From contig NC_079877.1 of assembly GCF_029227915.1 (NCBI RefSeq), positions 34,251,851 to 34,315,850 on the forward strand: 64,000 bases of DNA, given 5' to 3'. Positions within the stretch are counted from its first letter, which is position 1. Every line of letters begins with the position of its first letter. This stretch comes from Hydractinia symbiolongicarpus (lineage: Eukaryota; Cnidaria; Hydrozoa; Anthoathecata; Hydractiniidae). Shown here piece after piece: positions 1-9,241 of the stretch. The notes below the pieces were generated by a model. The model saw only the letters and a list, made by a program, of their open reading frames with translations, was not told where the DNA came from and did no database searches. The position numbers and the translations under genes were made by a program.

Positions 1-2158
1 AACTTTTAAACAAAGCGCTACCACAGCGCCCAGTGTAACTGCTGAGTTCCAGCAATCATGTCAAATTAAGAAGAATATCATTTCTTGTAGTCAAAATGAC
101 TCATTTATCACATTTATAAGGTCAAAGTCCAAAATCAGTTCAATTAAGTCCCACAGTCAATCGTTTCTCTGTTGAAAGCGATACAACTTAGTAATATCGG
201 AAGAAAATCACTAAATACATTTTGGTACGAATATGTGACGCAACTGTTGTAACTCAAAAGGATTGGCACCGTTAGAAAGTCAATGAAATGTGGTTTTTGA
301 AACTGTCTCTATTTCTTCAGCGTGCGATAACGGCTAGGATCTGTCTCACAGTAAAAAAAGACTTATTTATCTTAATTTTTAAATAAATCGCTACCACAGC
401 GCCCAGTGTAATCGCTGAGTTCCAGCAATCATGTAAAATTAAGAAGAATGTTATTTCTTGGCGCCCAATTGTCTCACTTATAACATTTATAAGGTCAAAG
501 TCCAAAATCAGTTCATTTAAGTCGCACAGTCAAACATTTTACAGTTAAAAGCGATGCAACCTAGTAATATCCGAATACTTTCGCTAAATACATGTTGGTA
601 GGAATATGTGACGCAACCGTTGTAACTCAAACGGATTGACACCGTTAGAAAATCAATGAAATGGAGTTTTTGAAACTGTCTCTATATCTTCAGCGCGCGC
701 TAACGGCTAGGATTGGTCCCACAGTAAAAATGACTCATTTATATAAATTTTTAAATGAATCGCTACCACAGGGTCCAGTGTAATCGCTGAGTTCCGGCAA
801 TCATGTCAAATTAAGAAGAATGTTCTTTCTTGGAGTCCAATTGTCTCATTTATCACATTTATAAGGTCACAGTCCTGAATCAGTTCAAATAATTCCCACA
901 GTCAATCGTTTCACTGTTAAAAGCTTTACAACTTAGTAATATCGGAAAAAAATCACTAAATACATGTTGGTACGAATGTGTGACGCAACCGTTGTAACTC
1001 AAACGGATTGACACCGTTAGAAAGTCAATGAATTGTAGTTTTTCAAACTGTCTCTATTTCTTCGGCGCGCGATAACGGCTAGGATTGGTCCCACAGTACA
1101 AAATGACTTATTTATCTTAATTTTTAAATAAAGCGTTACCACAGCGCCCAGTGTAACCGGTGAGTTACATCAATCATGTCAAATTAAGGAGAATGTTATT
1201 TCTTGGCGCCCAAGTGTCTCACTTATAACATTTATAAGGTCAAAGTCCAAAATCAGTTCATTTAAGTCGCACAGTCAAACATTTTACAGTTAAAAGCGAT
1301 GCAACCTAGTAATATCCGAATACTTTCGCTAAATACATGTTGGTACGAATATGTGACGCAACCGTTGTAACTCAAACGGATTGACAGCGTTAGAAAGTCA
1401 ATGAAATGGAGTTTTTGAAACTGTCTCTATATCTTCAGCGCGCGCTAACGGCTAGGATTGGTCCCACAGTAAAAATGACTTATTTATATAAATTTTTAAA
1501 TGAATCGCTACCACAGGGTCCAGTGTAATCGCTGAGTTCCGGCAATCATGTCAAATTAAGAAGAATGTTCTTTCTTGGAGTCCAATTGTCTCATTTATCA
1601 CACTTATGAGGTCACAATTCAAAGTTAGTTCAATTAAATCCCACAGTCAATCGTTTCACTGCTAGAAGCGATGCAACCTAGTGATATCAGAAAAACATCG
1701 TTAATACATGTTGGCACGAATATGTGACGCAACTGTTGTAACTTAAACGGATTGACACCGTTAGAAAGTCAATGAAATGTGGTTTTTGAAACTGTCTCTA
1801 TTTCTTCGGCGCGCGATAACGGCTAGGATTGGTCTCACAGTAAAAAAAGACTTATTTATCTTAATTTTTAAATAAAGCGCTACCACGGCGCCCAGTGTAA
1901 TCGCTGAGTTCCAGCAATCATGTCAAATTAAGAAGAATGTTATTTCTTGGAGTCCAATTGTCTCACTTATAACATTTATAAGGTCAAAGTCCAAAATAAG
2001 TTCAATTAAGTCGCACAGTCAAACATTTCACAGTTAAAAGCGATACAACTTAGTTATATCGGAAGGAAATCACTAAATACATGTTGGCACGAATATGTGA
2101 CCCAACCGTTGTAACTCAAACGGATTGACACCGTTAGAAAGTCAATGAAATGTAGTTT
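1..2158 (+). repeat. Array segment 1: mixed G/E/C monomers
   Basis: Anchors are 297 (G), 670 (E), 1042 (C), 1415 (E) and 1786 (G), after a partial copy at the window start. Neighbouring monomers differ clearly and no simple higher-order period fits, although the G and E copies recur two or three monomers apart. Bases 1-300 closely resemble about 8,940-9,300: both share AAAAGGATTGGCACCG and a G monomer with a TGTCTCACAG variant. The C copies at 1042 and 8869 also share ATGAATTGTAG. This suggests an old duplication between the two places. The only notable open frame here (complement of 317-505, 62 codons) is discussed under rejected items. Confidence 0.85.
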
Positions 2159-2249
2159 TTGAAACTGTCTCTACTTCTTCAGCGCGCGATAAGGGCTAGG
2201 ATTGTTTCCACAGTAATAAATGACTTATTTTTCTTAACTTTTAAACAAA

Positions 2250-2264
2250 GCGCTACCACAGCGC
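2250..2264. repeat. Inverted repeat GCGCT-N5-AGCGC
   Basis: A five-base dyad with loop ACCAC in the reference monomer. It is complete in monomers with AAAGCGCTACCACAGCGC (A, G and many others). It is weakened in B (AAAGCCTTACC) and C/H (AAAGCGTTACC), which keep the right arm AGCGC but change the left arm. It is therefore not a fixed feature of the family. Confidence 0.8.
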
Positions 2265-2272
2265 CCAGTGTA

Positions 2273-2291
2273 ATTGCTGAGTTCCAGCAAT
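2273..2291. repeat. Inverted repeat ATTGCTG-N5-CAGCAAT (7-bp stem)
   Basis: This is the longest perfect dyad I found in the unit: seven base pairs around loop AGTTC. The full stem occurs in A monomers. Most others have ATCGCTG, which leaves the inner GCTG/CAGC stem with one mismatch outside it. Subfamily changes in the inner stem keep pairing by G-T wobble: GGTG with CATC (C, H), GCTG with CGGC (E), GTTG with CAGC (some B and D). B monomers change only the loop (GGTTC). Whether it folds in DNA or a transcript cannot be seen here. Confidence 0.8.
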
Positions 2292-2478
2292 CATGTCAAA
2301 TTAAGAAGAATATCATTTCTTGTAGTCAAAATGACTCATTTATCACATTTAAAAGGTCAAAGTCCAAAATAAGTTCAATTAAGTCGCACAGTCAAACATT
2401 TCACAGTTAAAAGCGATACAACTTAGTTATATCGGAAGGAAATCACTAAATACATGTTGGCACGAATATGTGACCCAA

Positions 2479-2496
2479 CCGTTGTAACTCAAACGG
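2479..2496. repeat. Inverted repeat CCGTT-N8-AACGG
   Basis: A five-base dyad around GTAACTCA, present in the great majority of monomers. It is the left of two adjacent dyads in the best-kept part of the unit. It is lost where GTTCTAACGCAAAGGG occurs (some D copies) and in copies with ACTCAAACGCAATT (I'). Confidence 0.78.
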
Positions 2497-2519
2497 ATTG
2501 ACACCGTTAGAAAGTCAAT
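2497..2519. repeat. Inverted repeat ATTGAC-N11-GTCAAT
   Basis: A six-base dyad around ACCGTTAGAAA that begins at the base after the CCGTT/AACGG dyad. It is intact in most A, E, F, G, H and K copies. B copies have AAATCAAT (left arm kept, one base changed in the right arm), C copies have GTCAAC, and I copies replace it by AATTATACCGCCAAGAAATCAAT-type sequence. Two dyads back to back could form a pair of hairpins or a protein-binding site; neither is shown by sequence alone. Confidence 0.8.
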
Positions 2520-5368
2520 GAAATGTAGTTTTTGAAACTGTCTCTACTTCTTCAGCGCGCGATAAGGGCTAGGATTGTTTCCACAGTAATAAATGACTTA
2601 TTTTTCTTAAATTTTAAACAAAGCGCTACCACAGCGCCCAGTGTAATTGCTGAGTTCCAGCAATCATGTCAAATTAAGAAGAATATCATTTCTTGTAGTC
2701 AAAATGACTCATTTATCACATTTAAAAGGTCAAAGTCCAAAATAAGTTCAATTAAGTCGCACAGTCAAACGTTTCACAGTTAAAAGCGATACAACTTAGT
2801 AATATCGGAAGGAAATCACTAAATACATGTTGGCACGAATATGTGACCCAACCGTTGTTACACAAACAGATTGACACCGTTAGAAAGTCAATGAAATGTA
2901 GTTTTTGAAACTGTCTCTACTTCTTCAGCGCGCGATAAGGGCTAGGATTGTTTCCACAGTAATAAATGACTTATTTTTCTTAACTTTTAAACAAAGCGCT
3001 ACCACAGCGCCCAGTGTAATTGCTGAGTTCCAGCAACCTTGTCAAATTAAGAAGAATATCATTTCTTGTAGTCAAAATGACTCATTTATCACATTTATAA
3101 GGTCAAAGTCCAAAATCAGTTAAATTAAGTCCCACAGTCAATCGTTTCACTGTTGAAAGCGATTCAACTTAGTAATATCGGAAAAAAATCACTAAATACA
3201 TGTTGGTACTTATGTGTGACGCAACCGTTGTGACTCAAACGGATTGACACCGTTAGAAAATCAATAAAATTTAGTTTTAGAAACTCTCTCTATTTCTTCA
3301 GCGCGCGATAACGGCTAGGATCTGTCTCACAGTAAAAAAAGACTTATTTATCTTAATTTTTAAATAAAGCGCCACCACAGCGCCCAGTGTAATCGCTGAG
3401 TTCCAGCAATCATGTCAAATTAAGAAGAATGTTCTTTCTTGGAGTCCAATTGTCTCATTTATTACACTTATGAGGTCACAGTCCAAAGTTAGTTCAATTA
3501 AATCCCACAGTCAATCGTTACACTGTTAGAAGCGATGCAACCTAGTAATACCAGAAAAACATCGTTAATACATGTTGGTACGAATATGTGACCCAACCGT
3601 TGTAACACAAACGGATTGACACCGTTAGAAAGTCAATGAAATGTACTTTTTGAAGCTGTCTCTAATTCTTCAGCGCGAACTAACGGCTAGGATTGGTCCC
3701 ACAGTAAAAAATGACTTATTTATCTAAATTTTTAAAAAAAGGCTACCCAGAGCCTAATGTAATCGCTGAATTCCAGCAATCATGTCAAATTAAGAAGAAT
3801 GTTATTCCTTGGAGACCTTTTGCCTCATTTATCACATTTATAAGGTCACAGTCCTGAATCAGTTCAAATAATTCCCACAGTCAATCGTTTCACTGTTAAA
3901 AGCGATACAACTTAGGAATATCCGAAGAAAATCACTAAATACATTTTGGTACGAATATGTGACGCAACTGTTGTAACTCAAACGGATTGACACCGTTAGA
4001 AAGTCAATGAAATGTGGTTTTTGAAACTGTCTCTATTTCTTCGGGGCGCGATAACGGCTAGGATTGGTCATACAGTAAAAAAAGACTTATTTATCTTAAT
4101 TTTTAAATAAAGCGCTACCACAGCGCCCAGTGTAATCGCTGAGTTCTAGCAATCATGTCAAATTAAGAAGAATGTTATTTCTTGGAGTCCAATTGTCTCA
4201 CTTATAACATTTATAAGGTCCAAGTCCAAAATAAGTTCAATTAAGTCGCACAGTCAAACGTTTCACAGTTAAAAGCGATACAACTTAGTAATATCGGAAG
4301 GAAATCACTAAATACATGTTGGCACGAATATGTGACCCAACCGTTGTAACTCAAACGGATTGACACCGTTAGAAAGTCAATGAAATGTACTTTTTGAAAC
4401 TGTCTCTACTTCTTCAGCGCGCGATAAGGGCTAGGATTGTTTCCACAGTAATAAATGACTTATTTTTCTTAACTTTTAAACAAAGCGCTAACACAGCGCC
4501 CAGTGTAATTGCTGAGTTCCAGCAATCATGTCAAATTAAGAAGAATATCATTTCTTGTAGTCAAAATGACTCATTTATCACATTTATAAGGTCAAAGTCC
4601 AAAATCAGTTCAATTAAGTCCCACAGTCAATCGTTTCACTGTTGAAAGCGATACAACTTAGTAATATCGGAAAAAAATCACTAAATACATGTTGGTACTT
4701 ATGTGTGACGCAACCGTTGTAACTCAAACGGATTGACACCGTTAGAAAATCAATAAAATTTAGTTTAAGAAACTGTCTCTATTTCTTCAGCGCGCGATAA
4801 CGGCTAGGATTGTTTCCGCAATAAAAAATGACTTATTTATCTTAATTTTTAAATAAAGCTTTACCACAGCGCCCAGTGTAATCGTTGAGTTCCAGCAATC
4901 ATGTCAAATTAAGAAGAATATTATTTCTTGTAGTCAAAATGACTCATTTATCACATTTATAAGCTCAAAGTCCAAAATCAGTTCAAATACGTCCCACAGT
5001 CAATCGTTTCACTGTTGAAAGCGATACAACTTAGTAATATCGGAAGGAAATCACTAAATACATGTTGGCACTAATATGTGACCCAACCGTTGTAACTCAA
5101 ACGGATTGACACCGTTAGAAAGTCAATGAAATGTAGTTTTTGAAACTGTCTCTACTTCTTCAGCGCGCGATAACGGCTAGGATTGTTTCGACAGTAATAA
5201 ATGACTTATTTTTCTTAACTTTTAAACAAAGCGCTACCACAGCGCCCAGTGTAATTGCTGAGTTCCAGCAATCATGTCAAATTAAAAAGAATATCATTTC
5301 TTGTAGTCAAAATGACTCATTTATCACATTTATAAGGTCAAAGTCCAAAATCAGTTCAATTAAGTCCC

Positions 5369-5388
5369 ACAGTCAATCGTTTCACTGT
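5369..5388. repeat. Inverted repeat ACAGT-N10-ACTGT
   Basis: A five-base dyad with a ten-base loop (CAATCGTTTC) in monomers whose body reads CACAGTCAATCGTTTCACTG. In the other common body form, CACAGTCAAACGTTTCACAG, the right arm is ACAGT, so the pair becomes a direct repeat and the dyad is lost. The two forms alternate along the array. Confidence 0.75.
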
Positions 5389-6258
5389 TGAAAGCGATAC
5401 AACTTAGTAATATCGGAAAAGAATCACTAAATACATGTTGGTACTTATGTGTGACGCAACCGTTGTAACTCAAACGGATTGACACCGTTAGAAAGTCAAT
5501 GAAATGTAGTTTTTGAAGCTGTCTCTACTTCTTCAGCGCGCAATAACGGCTAGGATTGTTTCCACAGTAATAAATGACTTATTTTTCTTAACTTTTAAAC
5601 AAAGCGCTATCACAGCGCCCAGTGTAATTGCTGAGTTCCAGCAATCATGTCAAATTAAAAAGAATATCATTTCTTGTAGTCAAAATGACTCATTTATCAC
5701 ATTTATAAGGTCAAAGTCCAAAATCAGTTCAATTAAGTCCCACAGTCAGTCGTTTCACTGTTGAAAGCGATACAACTTAGTAATATCGGAAAGAAATCAC
5801 TAAATACATTTTGGTACTTATGTGTGACGCAACCGTTGTAACTCAAACGGATTGACACCGTTAGAAAATCAATAAAATTTAGTTTTAGAAACTGTCTCTA
5901 TTTATTCAGCGCGCGATAACGGCTAGGATTAGTCCCACAATAAAAAAAGACTTATTTATCTTAATTTTTAAATAAAGCCTTACCACAGCGCCTAGTGTAA
6001 TCGTTGAGTTCCAGCAATCATGTCAAATTAAGAAGAATATCATTTCTTGTAGTCAAAATGACTCATTTATCACATTTATAAGGTAAAAGTCCAAAATCAG
6101 TTCAAATAAGTCCCACAGTCAATCGTTTCACTGTTGAAAGCGATACAACTTAGTAATATCGGAAAAAAATCACTAAATACATGTTGGTACGAATGTGTGA
6201 CGCAACCGTTGTAACTCAAACGGATTGACACCGTTAGAAAATCAATGAAATTTAGTTT

Positions 6259-9241
6259 TAGAAACTGTCTCTATTTCTTCAGCGCGCGATAACGGCTAGG
6301 ATTGGTCCCACAGTAAAAAATGACTTATTTATCTTAATTTTTAAATAAAGCCTTACCACAGCGCCCAGTGTAATCGCTGGGTTCCAGCAATCATGTCAAA
6401 TTAAGAAGAATATCATTTCTTGTAGTCAAAATGACTCATTTATCACATTTATAAGGTCAAAGTCCAAAATCAGTTCAATTAATTCCCACAGTCAATCGTC
6501 TCACTGTTAAAAGCGATACAACTTAGTAATATCGGAAGAAAATCACTAAATACATGTTGGCACGATTATGTGACGCAACCGTTGTAAGTCAAATGGATTG
6601 ACACCGTTAGAAAGTCAACGAAATGTAGTTTTTCAAACTGTCTCTACTTCTTCGGCGCGCGATAACGGCTAGGATTGGTCCCACGGTACAAAATGACTTA
6701 TTTATCTTAATTTTTAAATAAAGCGTTACCACAGCGCCCAGTGTAATCGGTGAGTTCCATCAATCATGTCAAATTAAGGAGAATGTTATTTCTTCTAGTC
6801 AAAATGGCTCATTTATTACATTTATAAGGTAAAAGTCCAAAATCAGTTCAAATAAGTCCCACAGTCAATCGTTTCACTGTTGAAAGCGATACAACTTAGT
6901 AATATCGGAAAAAAATCACTAAATACATGTTGGTACAAATGTGTGACGCAACCGTTGTAACTCAAACGGATTGACACCGTTAGAAAATCAATGAAATTTA
7001 GTTTTAGAAACTGTCTCTATTTCTTCAGCGCGCGATAACGGCTAGGATTGGTCCCACAGTAAAAAATGACTTATTTATCTTAATTTTTAAATAAAGCCTT
7101 ACCACAGCGCCCAGTGTAATCGCTGGGTTCCAGCAATCATGTCAAATTAAGAAGAATATCATTTCTTGTAGTCAAAATGACTCATTTATCACATTTATAA
7201 GGTCAAAGTCCAAAATCAGTTCAATTAATTCCCACAGTCAATCGTCTCACTGTTAAAAGCGATACAACTTAGTAATATCGGAAGAAAATCACTAAATACA
7301 TGTTGGCACGATTATGTGACGCAACCGTTGTAAGTCAAATGGATTGACACCGTTAGAAAGTCAACGAAATGTAGTTTTTCAAACTGTCTCTACTTCTTCG
7401 GCGCGCGATAACGGCTAGGATTGGTCCCACGGTACAAAATGACTTATTTATCTTAATTTTTAAATAAAGCGTTACCACAGCGCCCAGTGTAATCGGTGAG
7501 TTCCATCAATCTTGTCAAATTAAGGAGAATGTTATTTCTTCTAGTCAAAATGGCTCATTTATTACATTTTTAAGGTCAAAGTCCAAAATCAGTTCAATTA
7601 AGTCCCACAGTCAATCGTTTCTCTGTTGAAAGCGATACAACTTAGTAATATCGGAAGAAAATCACTAAATACATGTTGGTACGATTTTGTGACGCAACCG
7701 TTCTAACGCAAACGGATTGACACCGTTAAAAAGTCAATGAAATGGAGTTTTTGAAACTGTCTCTATATCCTCAGCGCGCGCTAACGGCTAGGATTGGTCC
7801 CACAGTAGAAATGACTTATTTATCTTAATTTTTAAATAAAGCCTTACCACAGCGCCTTGTGTAATCGTTGAGTTCCAGCAATCATGTCAAATTAAGAAGA
7901 ATATCATTTCTTGTAGTCAAAATGACTCATTTATCACATTTATAAGGTCAAAGTCCAAAATCAGTTCAAATAAGTCCCACAGTCAATCGTTTCACTGTTG
8001 AAAGCGATACAACTTAGTAATATCGGAAAAAAATCACTAAATACATGTTGGTACGAATGTGTGACGCAACCGTTGTAACTCAAACGGATTGACACCGTTA
8101 GAAAATCAATGAAATTTAGTTTTAGAAACTGTCTCTATTTCTTCAGCGCGCGATAACGGCTAGGATTGGTCCCACAGTAAAAAATGACTTATTTATCTTA
8201 ATTTTTAAATAAAGCCTTACCACAGCGCCCAGTGTAATCGCTGGGTTCCAGCAATCATGTCAAATTAAGAAGAATATCATTTCTTGTAGTCAAAATGACT
8301 CATTTATCACATTTAAAAGGTCAAAGTCCAAAATCAGTTCAATTAAGTCCCACAGTCAATCGTTTCACTGTTGAAAGCGATACAACTTAGTAATATCGAA
8401 AGAAAATCACTAAATACATGTTGGCACGATTATGTGACGCAACCGTTGTAAGTCAAATGGATTGACACCGTTAGAAAGTCAACGAAATGTAGTTTTTCAA
8501 ACTGTCTCTATTTCTTCGGCGCGCGATAACGGCTAGGATTGGTCCCACAGTACAAAATGACTTATTTATCTTAATTTTTAAATAAAGCGTTACCACAGCG
8601 CCCAGTGTAATCGGTGAGTTCCATCAATCATGTCAAATTAAGGAGAATGTTATTTCTTCTAGTCAAAATGGCTCATTTATTACATTTATAAGGTCAAAGT
8701 CCAAAATCAGTTCAATTAAGTCCCACAGTCAATCGTTTCACTGTTGAAAGCGATACAACTTAGTAATATCGGAAAAAAATCACTAAATACATGTTGGTAC
8801 GAATGTGTGACGCAACCGTTGTAACTCAAACGGATTGACACCGTTAGAAAGTCAATGAATTGTAGTTTTTCAAACTGTCTCTATTTCTTCGGCGCGCGAT
8901 AACGGCTAGGATTGGTCCCACAGTACAAAATGACTTATTTATCTTAATTGTTAAATAAAGCGTTACCACAGCCCCCAGTGTAACCGGTGAGTTCCATCAT
9001 TCATGTCAAATTAAGGAGAATGTTATTTCTTCTATTCAAAATGGCTCATTTATTACATTTATAAGGTCAAAGTCCACAATCAGTTCAATTAAGTCCCACA
9101 GTCAATCGTTTCTCTGTTGAAAGTGATACAACTTAGTAATATCGGAAGAATATCACTAAATACATTTTGGTACGAATATGTGACGCAACTGTTGTAACTC
9201 AAAAGGATTGGCACCGTTAGAAAGTCAATGAAATGTGGTTT
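6259..9241 (+). repeat. Array segment 3: B-C dimer region
   Basis: Anchors: 6259 B, 6632 C, 7005 B, 7378 C, 7751 D, 8123 B, 8496 C, 8869 C. A 746-bp dimer is duplicated in tandem: about 6,080-6,825 and 6,826-7,571. The copies share rare variants 746 bp apart, namely AAGGTAAAAGTCC at 6,081 and 6,827, ATCGTCTCACTG near 6,495 and 7,241, and CCCACGGTAC near 6,680 and 7,426. After 7,571 the order becomes C-D-B-C-C, the pattern that dominates 29-38 kb. Confidence 0.85.

Larger units (their letters stand above)
2159..2531 (+). repeat. Reference monomer, subfamily A (373 bp)
   Basis: This copy serves as the reference for positions in the unit. In order it holds the GC-rich core at about offset 22-40, an AT-rich stretch at about offset 60-90, the inverted repeats described separately, a second copy of the AATGACTYATTTATC motif 111 bp after the first, and the CCGTT/AACGG and ATTGAC/GTCAAT dyads near the end. 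Counting bases over 2,161-2,520 gives 131 G+C of 360, about 36%. There are 12 CpG dinucleotides, close to the number expected from base composition. Subfamily A is marked by TCTACTTCTTCAG, by TTGTTTCCACAGTAATAAA and by ATTGCTGAGTTCCAGCAAT. Two further A copies follow directly at 2,532 and 2,905. Confidence 0.95.
2159..6258 (+). repeat. Array segment 2: A-rich, with the first A-A-Bg-F-G pentamer
   Basis: Anchors: 2159 A, 2532 A, 2905 A, 3278 Bg, 3650 F, 4021 G, 4394 A, 4767 B', 5140 A, 5513 A, 5886 B. The monomers at 2159 and 2532 are almost identical, pointing to a recent single-monomer duplication. The order A-A-Bg-F-G at 2,532-4,393 is the pentamer seen again at 12,224, 24,502 and 26,364, and in a four-monomer form at 21,148. 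The order B'-A-A-B at 4,767-6,258 is the usual block found after it. The A copy at 4394 is unusual in having TAC where the other A copies have TAG just before the anchor. Confidence 0.85.

Noticed and set aside
317-505. A 62-codon open frame on the complementary strand
   Set aside because: It lies inside a G monomer and is not kept in other G monomers. The length is within chance expectation for AT-rich repeats, and no known motif is visible in the product.
2159-2410. Recurrent open frames of 72-86 codons starting around 2159, 2532, 2905, 5140, 11105 and in many later A, J and A' monomers, which look like a small protein family
   Set aside because: They repeat only because the monomer repeats. 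Nearly all start with TTG, right after an in-frame TAG, so there is no normal start codon in a eukaryotic setting. The frame covers about two thirds of the unit and ends in it. Many equivalent monomers are broken by stops (for example at 60,692 and in all B, C and D copies). There is no domain, signal peptide or sign of codon-level selection.
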